From CANHEE01 sp043777755 (GTDB lineage Bacteria > Bacteroidota > Bacteroidia > Chitinophagales > Saprospiraceae): a stretch of 12,809 nt of DNA. A model generated the notes under the pieces. It was not told the DNA's origin, did no database searches, and worked only from the letters and a program-made list of their open reading frames with translations. Shown piece by piece: positions 5,635-12,809 of the stretch. A program made the position numbers and the translations under genes. Where the stretch lies: positions 1-12,809 of the forward strand of contig JAYWHK010000062.1 of the NCBI GenBank assembly GCA_043777755.1, given 5' to 3'. The first letter of the stretch is position 1. Each line of letters starts with the position of its first letter.

Positions 5635-7440
5635 TTAGTTCAATTTATCACCTCGAAGCCTTCTAAATTCTTTTCGGGCATCTACGGCAAATACGCTGGA
5701 AGAATACTCTACAAATAATTTTTCGTAGTATTCTTTTGCCTTTTCTTTGTCATTGAGTTGGTTTTCGTGGAGTTGCGCCAAAGCCCAAAGGGAATTGTCA
5801 GCTCTAATTTCTTCTTTAAAATCAGTATAAATTTTTTGAAAAACAGCAATTGCTTTTGTCCATTCTCTTTGTTTCAAATAAATCTGACCTTCTTGCCAAA
5901 GCACATCGTCTTCGAGTTGATGCTGCGGATATTTTGTTCGGATAGAATCCAATTTCAAAAAAGCATCGTCAAAACGGTTTTGATAGGCAAGCAATTCCGC
6001 TTGTGCATACATTTCCATAGGCGTTGTGATAGAATCCAAGCCCATATTGTCCATGATAAACACCGACAAATCAATTGCATCGTTGGAAATCAACTTAGAA
6101 GTAGAGGCTTTCAAAACATCAAATTGAGATTGCGCCCACTCAAAATCACCAGCATAATAAGATAATTTTGCATTGCGAAAACGAGCTTCGTGACCCAAAA
6201 TATCGTCTTTAAAATCCTTATCGACTTGCGAGTAGAGTAAAGTAGATTCCCAACGTTCAGAATTTATCAAATAATAATCGCCCAAACTCAGCTTTCCTTT
6301 TGCTTGAATTGTACGGTCAATACCAGGAAATTCAATCATTTCTTTTAGAATATCAATCGCTTTTGGAATATTTTTCAAGTAAAAAGCCTCCAATTCAGCC
6401 AATTCTAACATTATTTCAGCCGTGATTTTGTTTTTTCCTTTTTCTGTCAAAAACTTTTCATATTCGGCTTCGAGCGTTAGCAAATCTTGTTGTGTATAGT
6501 CTTGTTTTTCTACTACTTTTTTCTTCCGACAATCCAATGCTTTTCTTTTTGCTAAAAAATAATAATTAGATTGCGCACCAATTTCTGTTACAATATGTTC
6601 ATAACCAGCGATAGCGGTTTCGTAATCCTTTCCTTCTTCGGCTGATTTTGCGGTAGAAAAAACACGTTCTCCGTTTTGTTGTAGCTTTTTATCCAATGCT
6701 TTTGCTTGGCGAAGCGCATTTTTGTAGTCTTTTTTTTGCAAAAAAGTCCACATAATCATTTCTGAAAACTCAGTATTGTCAGGATTTTCTTGCAAGCGAT
6801 TGTAAAGCTGCGATTGCAACTCTCCATATTCATTTTCTGATAAAAAACGGGCAAAATTACTTTGAATTGTCCTCAAATAATTCGGATTGGCAACCAAACT
6901 ATTCAAAAAATTCTCAATCATTTTAGCTGGTTGATCGCCTTTGTTGCGGTACAAATCAGCAATATAATAAGAAAAAGCGTATTTATCTTTGACCAATTCC
7001 GTTCCTTTTTCATAGGTTGCAATTGCCAAATCGTACTTATTGTTATTGGTAAAAGCTGTTGCCAAATTTACGATAATATTGCGGTCGGGCATAAGTCGCT
7101 CAATCGCTTTTTGGTATTGCTCTTTTGCCAAATCATCTTTATCCTGTTGGTCGTACAAATCACCCAAAGACACCAAGAATTTAGGTTCTTTCGGACGTTT
7201 TTTGATTTGTTTTTTCAGCTGTTCTTCACATTTTTCAAACTGCCCCAAAGAGGAATAACACTCAATGAAACGCTCAAAAAAATAATCGTTGGCATCATTT
7301 TTTTTATACAATTCTTCAAACAGTACGCCTGCCTTTTCAAATTCACCGTCATTATAGTATTGCTGCGCCAAATTAGCATCTTGCGCCAATAGCCATTGCG
7401 ATAAAAACACAAAACAAAAACCAAAAATATATTTTTTCAT
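5635..7440 (-). CDS. Exported tetratricopeptide-repeat protein
   Basis: 601 residues when started at the ATG at 7440, which opens a clear signal peptide (MKKYIFGFCFVFLSQWLLAQ). The frame stays open about 59 codons further upstream, but that stretch lacks coding character and overlaps the promoter and start of the divergent gene, so it is rejected. The mature protein is almost wholly helical TPR-type repeats: AQQYYNDGEFEKAGVLFEEL, LGDLYDQQDKDDLAKEQYQKA, ATYEKGTELVKDKYAFSYYIADLY, and near the C-terminus EGQIYLKQREWTKAIAVFQKI and KAKEYYEKLFVEY. The last two resemble YbgF/BamD-type TPRs. It probably sits in the periplasm or on the inner face of the outer membrane as a protein-interaction scaffold. 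No catalytic domain is visible and the partner is unknown. A 9-bp TACTTTTTG (7487-7479) is a near-match -7 box. Confidence 0.88.
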   Translation of the reverse strand: MKKYIFGFCFVFLSQWLLAQDANLAQQYYNDGEFEKAGVLFEELYKKNDANDYFFERFIECYSSLGQFEKCEEQLKKQIKKRPKEPKFLVSLGDLYDQQDKDDLAKEQYQKAIERLMPDRNIIVNLATAFTNNNKYDLAIATYEKGTELVKDKYAFSYYIADLYRNKGDQPAKMIENFLNSLVANPNYLRTIQSNFARFLSENEYGELQSQLYNRLQENPDNTEFSEMIMWTFLQKKDYKNALRQAKALDKKLQQNGERVFSTAKSAEEGKDYETAIAGYEHIVTEIGAQSNYYFLAKRKALDCRKKKVVEKQDYTQQDLLTLEAEYEKFLTEKGKNKITAEIMLELAELEAFYLKNIPKAIDILKEMIEFPGIDRTIQAKGKLSLGDYYLINSERWESTLLYSQVDKDFKDDILGHEARFRNAKLSYYAGDFEWAQSQFDVLKASTSKLISNDAIDLSVFIMDNMGLDSITTPMEMYAQAELLAYQNRFDDAFLKLDSIRTKYPQHQLEDDVLWQEGQIYLKQREWTKAIAVFQKIYTDFKEEIRADNSLWALAQLHENQLNDKEKAKEYYEKLFVEYSSSVFAVDARKEFRRLRGDKLN

Positions 7441-7553
7441 TGTTAAAAACCTTTTTTTATAGTCTATTCCTTTAAACGCAAAAAGTATGCTGGTAGTTTC
7501 TAAATGGTAAAAAAAGTTATAGTGGAATACTTTTTTTATTAAAAAATAAAATT

Positions 7554-7561
7554 TATCTTTG
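7554..7561 (+). promoter_or_regulatory. -7 box of the YdeI/CDGSH gene
   Basis: TATCTTTG is an exact TAnnTTTG match, 15 bp before the ATG at 7577. The TTG at 7559 lies inside this box, so translation cannot begin there. The upstream T-rich tract replaces a clear -33 TTG. Confidence 0.75.
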
Positions 7562-7576
7562 TTTAAAATAAAAAAT

Positions 7577-8221
7577 ATGAGTAAAATAAACCCAGAAGTT
7601 GATGCGTTTTTTGACAATGCCGAAGAATGGAAAGAAGAAATGCAGTACCTAAGAATGATTGCCTTAGATTGTGGCTTGACCGAAGCGTTGAAGTGGCGAC
7701 AACCGTGTTATACTTTTGAAGGCTGTAATATCGTTATTGTCAGTTCTTTCAAAGATGCTTGCGTGTTGAGTTTTCTCAAAGGCGCATTGTTAAGCGACCC
7801 AAATGGTATTTTGGTAAAACCAGGAGAAAATACGCAATCTGCAAAAATGGTTCGTTTTTCTAATCTTCAAGAAATAATTGGCTTAGAACCTATTTTGAAA
7901 ATCTATATTAAGGAAGCGATTGAAGTCGAAAAAGCTGGTTTGAAAATAGACTTTAAAAAATTCACAGAAGAGGATTTTGTAGAAGAATTACAGCAAAAGT
8001 TACAAGAAAACGCTGAATTTAGAACTGCTTTTGAAGCATTAACACCTGGACGACAACGTGCTTACAATATTCATTTTGCAGAAGCAAAACAATCCAAAAC
8101 TAGAGAAACAAGGATTGAAAAATACATTCCGAGAATCCTCAGCGGTAAAGGCATCAACGATTGTACCTGCGGATTGTCTAAAAAAATGCCAAATTGTGAT
8201 GGCTCGCATAAGTATGCGTAA
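7577..8221 (+). CDS. YdeI/OmpD-associated (DUF1801-type) protein with C-terminal CDGSH iron-sulfur motif
   Basis: 214 residues from the ATG at 7577. The N-terminal ~120 residues match the DUF1801/YdhG-like fold: WKEEMQYLRMIALDCGLTEALKWRQPCYTFEG and SFKDACVLSFLKGALL. Residues about 150-190 carry the YdeI/OmdA helical motif (AFEALTPGRQRAYNIHFAEA, RIEKYIPRIL). The tail, residues 196-211, is CTCGLSKKMPNCDGSH, a complete CDGSH signature (C-x-C-x2-S-x3-P-x-C-D-G-S-H) with the three cysteines and one histidine that bind a [2Fe-2S] cluster. YdeI relatives are linked to bacteriocin/peptide resistance in enterics, but that role cannot be transferred with confidence here. The cluster suggests a redox or Fe-S sensing role (inference). 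It has its own promoter and is probably not in the downstream operon, which has another promoter. Confidence 0.88.
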   Translation: MSKINPEVDAFFDNAEEWKEEMQYLRMIALDCGLTEALKWRQPCYTFEGCNIVIVSSFKDACVLSFLKGALLSDPNGILVKPGENTQSAKMVRFSNLQEIIGLEPILKIYIKEAIEVEKAGLKIDFKKFTEEDFVEELQQKLQENAEFRTAFEALTPGRQRAYNIHFAEAKQSKTRETRIEKYIPRILSGKGINDCTCGLSKKMPNCDGSHKYA

Positions 8222-8255
8222 AATTAAAATTTAGCGGCTACGATGTAGTTTTTTC

Positions 8256-8283
8256 TTGAATTTAAAAAAAAGACGTAACTTTG
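8256..8283 (+). promoter_or_regulatory. Promoter of the ATPase-TOPRIM-DinB operon
   Basis: TTG (8256-8258), 17 bp, TAACTTTG (8276-8283): both Bacteroidota elements are present at acceptable spacing. The leader to the ATG at 8335 is about 45 nt. This is the most complete promoter in the window and indicates a separate transcription unit. Confidence 0.75.
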
Positions 8284-8334
8284 TCTTGAAAAGAATAAAA
8301 ATCAGACTAAAAAATACAATTGATAGACTTATTT

Positions 8335-9501
8335 ATGAGTAATCAAAACGATAATCCATTTATAAAAAATATACACCTTAAAGGCTTCAAATCTGTCAAA
8401 GATTTGGAAGTGCGGCTCAACAACGGCTTAAACATTGTTATTGGTGAAAATGGTAGTGGGAAAACGAATTTTATAGAATTTTTGAAAAAAACGCTTGGTT
8501 TTCATCGAAATAATAATTTGAAAACACCTTATTTTGCAGAAACTATATTTCAAACACCTACGGGAGAAAAAAAATTACTACAAACCTTAGAAAACAAACT
8601 TAGACGTAGTGATTTTGAAATGGATTATTCTCCTATTGATGTTAAATTCACGGATTTAAGCTCCAATACAGAATACGATTTTAGCAATTCTCATTTATTT
8701 TTAATTTTAAAAAAATCAAATAGTAATGCACTTTTTCCTGTATTTTTCCACACTTCAATTTCTTATAAAAGTGAGCCATTTGGAGAAACTTTTATGTTTT
8801 CTGAATTAGGGGAAATTACTGTTGGTAATAGCACTTTTCTATTTGACATTTTACCAAAGATTTTTGAAAAAAAAATATTTGAACTTGAAACTTATCCATT
8901 TAACGACCCTAATAAAATTATTGAGTTGTCGAATACAATAAATGATTATTTAAGTATTGATAAAAAATTATTAGAAAACCTTAGGTTGTATTCTCCAATA
9001 AAAGGAATGAGGATAAGTGATAGCATGAAGATTAGTCCTATTCCCAAAGGAATCAAACTTGAATATTTAATGTTAGAGTTTTTTGTGAACGGCACTTGGT
9101 TGAAATGGAATCAATTGTCAGATGGAACAAGACGAATTTTTGATATTATTTATCAAGTTACCAGAAATGGTAGTATTTTAGTACTCATCGAAGAACCAGA
9201 AAATGGTGTTCATCCTGACCAACTTTACAAATTGATGGATTTTTTTAAAGAACAAGCGAGAGAAAAACAAATCATCATTACAACCCATTCGCCAGAGGTG
9301 CTGAATATCTTAGAAAAAGATGAATTGGATAGAGTTATTGTGACTCGTTTTGAGGACGAAAAAGGGACAAAAATGCACCATTTAAGCGAAAAAACAAAGA
9401 AAAAAGCACTGCATTACATGGAAAACAAAGGAATGTTGAGTGATTGTTGGGTTCATACTAAAAGTTTTGAAAAATATGACGAAGCCAACGCCGACGCTTA
9501 A
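8335..9501 (+). CDS. ABC/AAA-type (AAA_21/AAA15, OLD-like) ATPase, first gene of a putative defence pair
   Basis: 388 residues. The start is the ATG at 8335 (MSNQNDNPF); the in-frame TTG at 8320 is less likely. It has a complete ABC-type nucleotide site: Walker A GENGSGKTN at 37-45, a signature-like LSDGTRR at 261-267, Walker B LVLIEEPENGVHP at 283-294, and the switch histidine in TTHSP (H318). There is no long coiled coil, so it is not an SMC/RecN/SbcC protein. The beginning IKNIHLKGFKSVKDLEVRLNNGLNIVIGENGSGKT is typical of RecF/OLD-type ATPases. The 3' end overlaps the TOPRIM-like gene by 26 bp, which implies translational coupling. By analogy to RloA, AriA (PARIS) and OLD family ATPases, it may sense phage components and control the partner nuclease. 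The pairing supports this, but the exact system is not identified. Confidence 0.88.
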   Translation: MSNQNDNPFIKNIHLKGFKSVKDLEVRLNNGLNIVIGENGSGKTNFIEFLKKTLGFHRNNNLKTPYFAETIFQTPTGEKKLLQTLENKLRRSDFEMDYSPIDVKFTDLSSNTEYDFSNSHLFLILKKSNSNALFPVFFHTSISYKSEPFGETFMFSELGEITVGNSTFLFDILPKIFEKKIFELETYPFNDPNKIIELSNTINDYLSIDKKLLENLRLYSPIKGMRISDSMKISPIPKGIKLEYLMLEFFVNGTWLKWNQLSDGTRRIFDIIYQVTRNGSILVLIEEPENGVHPDQLYKLMDFFKEQAREKQIIITTHSPEVLNILEKDELDRVIVTRFEDEKGTKMHHLSEKTKKKALHYMENKGMLSDCWVHTKSFEKYDEANADA

Positions 9502-10123
9502 AAAAGTAGGCATCATTGGAGAACATCCGCAAAACGATGCAGAAGCAATGATAGCCTTATTGGAACGATACAAGCAAGATAATGTCTGTTTTGAGTTGAT
9601 TGATGTAAAGAATTTTCGTGGTTCAGCCATGCTCAATCATACTTTTGCTGGTGTTTTGGCATCACAAATTTATGACGAAGATTTTGACCATTTGATTGTT
9701 TTATGCGATTTGGATTTTAAAAAAGACAAACACAAAAGAGAAAGCGACAAGATTAAAGATAGGGACAAATGGTTCGTCAAGGTCAATAAAGCTGTCAATG
9801 GCATTGGCATTTTTTTCTTGATTATTTATGAATTGGAGGCATTAATGTTGTGTGATTTAGATACACTTCGTCAGTTTTTTCAAAGAGAATTTGCCTTTGA
9901 TGGCAAACCAATAGAAGAAAAAGACCCAAAAGGTATTTTGCAATCCGCTACACAAAAAGCAAACGTCAAAAAATACGAAGAAAAAGATGCAAAAGCTATT
10001 TTCAAAAAACTTAATTTTAAAAAAATTTATCAAAACCATCAAGGAAAACGTAGTTTCCAAACTTTTGCAAATGAGCTAAAAGCACATGAAATTATTGTTT
10101 TTCAGAATTTTTTATTTCAATGA
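9476..10123 (+). CDS. TOPRIM-like (DUF4276/RloB-like) protein, putative effector nuclease
   Basis: 215 residues from the ATG at 9476, which lies inside the end of the ATPase gene; a longer start at 9440 would lengthen the overlap and lacks family-like sequence. It has the TOPRIM pattern: beta strand plus glutamate KVGIIGE (E16), then LIVLCDLD (D78, D80), and an ELEALMLCD motif (E119, E121) like the E-x-E-A-W-L-L-x-D segment of DUF4276/RloB-type proteins. The C-terminal third is lysine-rich and helical. TOPRIM domains coordinate Mg2+ for strand cleavage. In OLD-like and PARIS/RloAB systems the separate TOPRIM subunit is the nuclease effector, so a nuclease role here is by analogy. The glutamate motif is G-E rather than E-G, so activity is not certain. 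The stop overlaps the next start as ATGA. Confidence 0.72.
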   Translation: MTKPTPTLKKVGIIGEHPQNDAEAMIALLERYKQDNVCFELIDVKNFRGSAMLNHTFAGVLASQIYDEDFDHLIVLCDLDFKKDKHKRESDKIKDRDKWFVKVNKAVNGIGIFFLIIYELEALMLCDLDTLRQFFQREFAFDGKPIEEKDPKGILQSATQKANVKKYEEKDAKAIFKKLNFKKIYQNHQGKRSFQTFANELKAHEIIVFQNFLFQ

Positions 10124-10593
10124 CTTCAACAACAAGCATTGCTGACCGTTTTCGAGAAGTTACCCTTTTTGGAAAGTGGATTGCAAATACCAATTTTAAA
10201 GAACAAATATCAGATTTGTCTTGGGAACAAGCAAGTATTTCTATTCACGGATTGAATAGCGTTGCGCTATTGACTTTCCATGTACATTATTATATTGCGG
10301 GAATTTTAAATGTTTTTCGAGGCGGTTCGCTTGATATTCGAGATAAATATAGCTTTGATATGCCGCCAATCAACACTCAGGAGGATTGGGTAAAACTCCA
10401 AAACCAGTTTTTTGAAGACAGCGAAGCCTTCGCTGATTTTATTTCACAAATGCCTGAAAATCAATTAAATGCTCCTTTTTTTGATGAAAAATATGGCAAC
10501 TATCACCGCAATATTGATGGCATGATAGAACACGCTTACTATCACCTCGGGCAGGTTGTTTTGATAAAAAAAATAGTACAGCAAAAATCATAA
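10120..10593 (+). CDS. DinB-fold putative metal-dependent protein
   Basis: 157 residues. Its ATG shares bases with the TGA of the TOPRIM gene (ATGA), so it is translationally coupled and is the third gene of the operon. The sequence fits the DinB/DUF1572-type four-helix bundle: early W-containing helix, LTFHVHYYIAG (H54 or H56), and the C-terminal IEHAYYHLGQVVLIK with H138 and H142, the H-x3-H-x-GQ motif. These would form the usual three-histidine divalent metal site. Family members include bacillithiol or mycothiol S-transferases and proteins of unknown role. Its link to the ATPase/TOPRIM pair is unusual and could be functional or incidental. The stop codon lies in a 16-bp direct repeat bordering the adjacent palindromic element. 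Confidence 0.82.
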   Translation: MTSTTSIADRFREVTLFGKWIANTNFKEQISDLSWEQASISIHGLNSVALLTFHVHYYIAGILNVFRGGSLDIRDKYSFDMPPINTQEDWVKLQNQFFEDSEAFADFISQMPENQLNAPFFDEKYGNYHRNIDGMIEHAYYHLGQVVLIKKIVQQKS

Positions 10594-10728
10594 AAACTTA
10601 GGTAACATGAGCTTTAGCTCGTGGCAGAGTTACTTTGCTCTTTCTTTAATACCTACTATATAGAACTTACAACGAGCTAAAGCTCATTGTACCATCACCG
10701 CTAAGTTATTACCAAAAATCATAAAAAC
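10582..10728. mobile_element. Palindromic MITE/REP-like element flanked by a 16-bp direct repeat
   Basis: CAAAAATCATAAAAAC occurs perfectly at 10582-10597 and 10713-10728. Between the copies is a 115-bp imperfect palindrome: 10601-10622 pairs with 10672-10693 (20 of 22 positions), with a further AACTTAG/CTAAGTT pair at 10595-10601/10701-10707. Each inner arm contains GAGCTTTAGCTC, itself self-complementary apart from its two central bases. It has no ORF and lies between convergent genes. The direct repeat supplies the stop codons of both the DinB gene and the DCC gene. It is best read as a non-autonomous insertion or REP/BIME-like unit; it could also act as a terminator. A 16-bp target duplication is longer than usual, so the mechanism is uncertain. 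Confidence 0.65.
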
Positions 10729-11114
10729 CTCGCTTTCAATTCTGCTGTTGGCAACCAGCAACTTTCCTCTTTTCCAAACCATCGGTAACGGTTTCGGGCA
10801 ACCCAATTGTAGATAGCATTTCTAAAAACAGAAGGAATTAGTTTAAAAATATAAAAAAATCGCCAAAAACTACCCAATAAATAAGCAATTTCTAATGGTG
10901 CATCAGAATGTGTAAAAATACGATTTTGGGAAATCAAAACCACACTTTCTAAGTTTTTAATAGGGATTTGGTGTTCCGTCAAAAGGTTTTGAGCGGTTTC
11001 TGATTGCAGCGAAGCAAAGCGAAAAATCGCTTTTTTGTCGTGCTTTATAATAAACTGAACTGTTCCGTTACAAAGATTACAGACACCATCGAAGAGCAAA
11101 ATTGGGTTTTCCAT
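10719..11114 (-). CDS. DCC-family (DUF393) thiol-disulfide oxidoreductase-like protein
   Basis: 131 residues. The N-terminus is the family signature: ILLFDGVCNLCN, with D9-G-V-C12-N-L-C15, the conserved aspartate and C-x2-C redox-like pair. It is followed by the thioredoxin-like body FRFASLQSETAQNLL and the C-terminal YNWVARNRYRWFG. Length and layout are normal for the family. These proteins are predicted thiol-disulfide oxidoreductases; the physiological substrate is unknown. The start ATG at 11114 is right before the DGVCNLC motif and is unambiguous. The 3' end falls in the direct repeat next to the palindromic element. No clear -7 box was found in the 103-bp divergent spacer toward the Mur-ligase gene. 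Confidence 0.9.
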   Translation of the reverse strand: MENPILLFDGVCNLCNGTVQFIIKHDKKAIFRFASLQSETAQNLLTEHQIPIKNLESVVLISQNRIFTHSDAPLEIAYLLGSFWRFFYIFKLIPSVFRNAIYNWVARNRYRWFGKEESCWLPTAELKARFL

Positions 11115-11217
11115 ACAATAACTTTTATTTTTTTTGTAAAAATACTTCTGAAAACTTAATTATGCACTATATTTACGCATTAAATATAAATAAATAATTA
11201 CGATAAGGTATATTTTT

Positions 11218-12807
11218 ATGTCAGATTCTATTTTATACACGATTTTATTCTACATTGCCATTGCAACATTGGCGATTTATTTGGGTTTTAAGGCACGTCG
11301 AGAGGTGCATATCATGCAGCAAAACTCTTATTTCATCAGCCGTTATTGGACATGGTGGACTAAAAACCTAAAATTGGTGCTTGCACCAGCCGAAGTTTGC
11401 GGATTGGTATTGGGTCTATTGGCTATTTTTTTGCCGCCAGTAACGATAGTGAGTTTGCTTTTATGGATTGCCGTATTTGGCATTGGTATATATCGTTTTT
11501 ACATCGACAAACCTAAGAAAGCATTGGTTTTTACACCAAGAGCAAAAAGACTTTTTGCAACGATGCTGGCAATTAACGCCTTGTCGATTTTTGTTGTATT
11601 TTGCTGTTTTTCAAGTAATTATATGTTGTTTTTAGCATTGCTTGCTTTAGAATCATTTTTAGTTTTGATTGCGGCAAGCGCAATTTTACTTCCTGTCGAA
11701 AATGGTATTAACCAAGGTTTTGTGGACGATGCAAAAAAGCGTTTGCGTTCCATGCCGCACCTAAAAATCATAGGTATTACAGGAAGTTATGGAAAAACGA
11801 GCGTTAAACACTTCGTCGCAAGAATTTTATCTGAAAAATACAACGTTTTGCATACGCCAGGTAGCGTGAACACGACCCTTGGCGTTGTCCGCATCATACG
11901 GGAGCAGCTGAAACCAACACACGAGGTTTTTATCGCTGAAATGGGTGCTAAAAAATTGGGTGACGTTGCTGAAATTTGCGATTTGACCCGTCCGAACATT
12001 GCGATTTTGACAGCCATTGGGCCCGAGCATTTGGAAACCTTTGGCTCAATGGAGAACGTTCAAAAATGTAATTTTGAACTTCCTGAAAGTATTGGTGCTG
12101 ATGGATTGAATATATTAAATGCTGATTATGAATTGATTAAACAATTTTCTGGCAACAAAGGCGAAAAAATATTTTATGGCGTAGAAGATTCAAATGCTGC
12201 ATTTTTTGGCACAAATATTCAATATACCGCTACGGGAATGACTTTTGATTTGTTGAAAAATGGTCAAAAAATACAAACCTTAGAAACCAAACTATTGGGC
12301 GCACACAACGTTTCCAACATCGTTGCTGCCGTTGCCGTGGCTTATAAATTGGAGGTCGAACCTGCCAAAATTGCTTTTGCAGTTCGCAACCTTCAACCTG
12401 TGCAACACCGTTTAGAAATCAAGCGAAATCCTGGCGGTATTACCATCATCGACGATGCTTTTAACTCTAATCCGACTGGCGCACGCATGGCAGTAGAGGT
12501 TTTAGGTAAGGTACAAGGCAATAAAAAAATCATCGTCACGCCAGGTATGATTGAGTTGGCGGACGAAGAATATGCTTACAACAAGGCTTTTGGTATTCAA
12601 ATCGCAGCCGTTTGTGATTATGTTGTTTTGGTTGGTCCAAAACAAACCATTCCAATTCAAGATGGTTTGCGAGAAGCGAATTATCCAGAATCAAAACTTT
12701 ACATTGCCAAAAACTTAAACGATGCCATTGCGCACCTTCGAGGAATTACGACGGCTGGCGATGTCGTTTTGTACGAAAATGATTTGCCAGATACGTATAA
12801 TGAATAG
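11218..12807 (+). CDS. Membrane-anchored MurF-like Mur ligase
   Basis: 529 residues, complete. Residues 1-160 hold about five hydrophobic segments (near 4-24, 52-72, 75-96, 112-132, 136-158) in place of the N-terminal UDP-substrate domain of ordinary MurF. From residue 180 the Mur ligase core is intact: P-loop GITGSYGKTS (186-195), NTTLGVVR (218-225), EMGAKKLGD (241-249), IGPEHLETFGS (267-277), K283 in the carbamyl-lysine region, and GAHNVSNIVAAVAVA (361-375). The C-terminal domain has DDAFNSNPTGARMA (412-425) and PGMIELADEEYAYN. These MurF-type motifs suggest ATP-dependent ligation of an amino acid or dipeptide to a peptidoglycan-type acceptor. Loss of the UDP domain and membrane anchoring point to a lipid-linked or otherwise different acceptor (inference). 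It could be called MurF, but is more likely a specialised paralogue. TATATTTA (11169-11176) is a weak -7 candidate. Confidence 0.83.
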   Translation: MSDSILYTILFYIAIATLAIYLGFKARREVHIMQQNSYFISRYWTWWTKNLKLVLAPAEVCGLVLGLLAIFLPPVTIVSLLLWIAVFGIGIYRFYIDKPKKALVFTPRAKRLFATMLAINALSIFVVFCCFSSNYMLFLALLALESFLVLIAASAILLPVENGINQGFVDDAKKRLRSMPHLKIIGITGSYGKTSVKHFVARILSEKYNVLHTPGSVNTTLGVVRIIREQLKPTHEVFIAEMGAKKLGDVAEICDLTRPNIAILTAIGPEHLETFGSMENVQKCNFELPESIGADGLNILNADYELIKQFSGNKGEKIFYGVEDSNAAFFGTNIQYTATGMTFDLLKNGQKIQTLETKLLGAHNVSNIVAAVAVAYKLEVEPAKIAFAVRNLQPVQHRLEIKRNPGGITIIDDAFNSNPTGARMAVEVLGKVQGNKKIIVTPGMIELADEEYAYNKAFGIQIAAVCDYVVLVGPKQTIPIQDGLREANYPESKLYIAKNLNDAIAHLRGITTAGDVVLYENDLPDTYNE

Positions 12808-12809
12808 TT

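Noticed and set aside
7441..7617. N-terminal extension of the TPR protein
   Set aside because: The frame is open, but the sequence overlaps the divergent gene's promoter and start, has no protein-like composition, and would bury the signal peptide that begins at 7440.

Overview
The window is AT-rich DNA from a member of the Bacteroidota, probably a gliding or surface-associated cytophagal/flavobacterial lineage. The evidence is two type IX secretion (T9SS) cargo proteins, one with a type A C-terminal sorting domain and one with a gliding-motility type B domain. There are also repeated Bacteroidota-type promoters (TAnnTTTG at -7), an A-rich translation context without strong ribosome binding sites, and Mur-ligase, DCC and DinB families typical of the phylum. 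The genus cannot be named from sequence alone.

Layout. 1-162: a strong bidirectional hairpin terminator, then twelve perfect copies of a 7-bp repeat that end on the stop codon of the first gene. 162-2069 (-): a T9SS type A secreted protein. 2070-3738: 1.67 kb with no credible protein gene. It holds an array of four related cassettes on the minus strand. Each has a direct-repeat activator site (TACCGTT, 21-bp period), a fixed 57/58-bp gap, a canonical -7 box (TATCTTTG), and an RNA of about 70 nt made of a conserved 18-nt 5' block and a pyrimidine-looped hairpin followed by a U-tract. I read this as a LytTR-type-regulated small-RNA array, which I do not recognise as a named family; it is the most interesting part of the window. 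3739-5478 (+): a T9SS type B protein with a laminin-B-like domain. 5635-7440 (-): an exported TPR protein. 7577-8221 (+): a YdeI/DUF1801-type protein with a C-terminal CDGSH iron-sulfur motif.

8335-10593 (+): a tightly overlapping three-gene operon of an ABC/AAA-type ATPase, a TOPRIM-like protein and a DinB-fold protein. The first two look like a split OLD-type (RloAB/PARIS-like) anti-phage pair. 10582-10728: a small palindromic, MITE/REP-like element between two 16-bp direct repeats, sitting between convergent genes. 10719-11114 (-): a DCC-family thiol-disulfide protein. 11218-12807 (+): a MurF-like ligase whose usual N-terminal UDP-substrate domain is replaced by a membrane domain.

How the genes work together: the two T9SS proteins and the TPR protein are cell-envelope or surface proteins, and the RNA array sits between the two T9SS genes without being cotranscribed with either. 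The ATPase/TOPRIM/DinB operon is a self-contained accessory module with its own promoter. No tRNA, rRNA, CRISPR array, integrase or transposase gene was seen.
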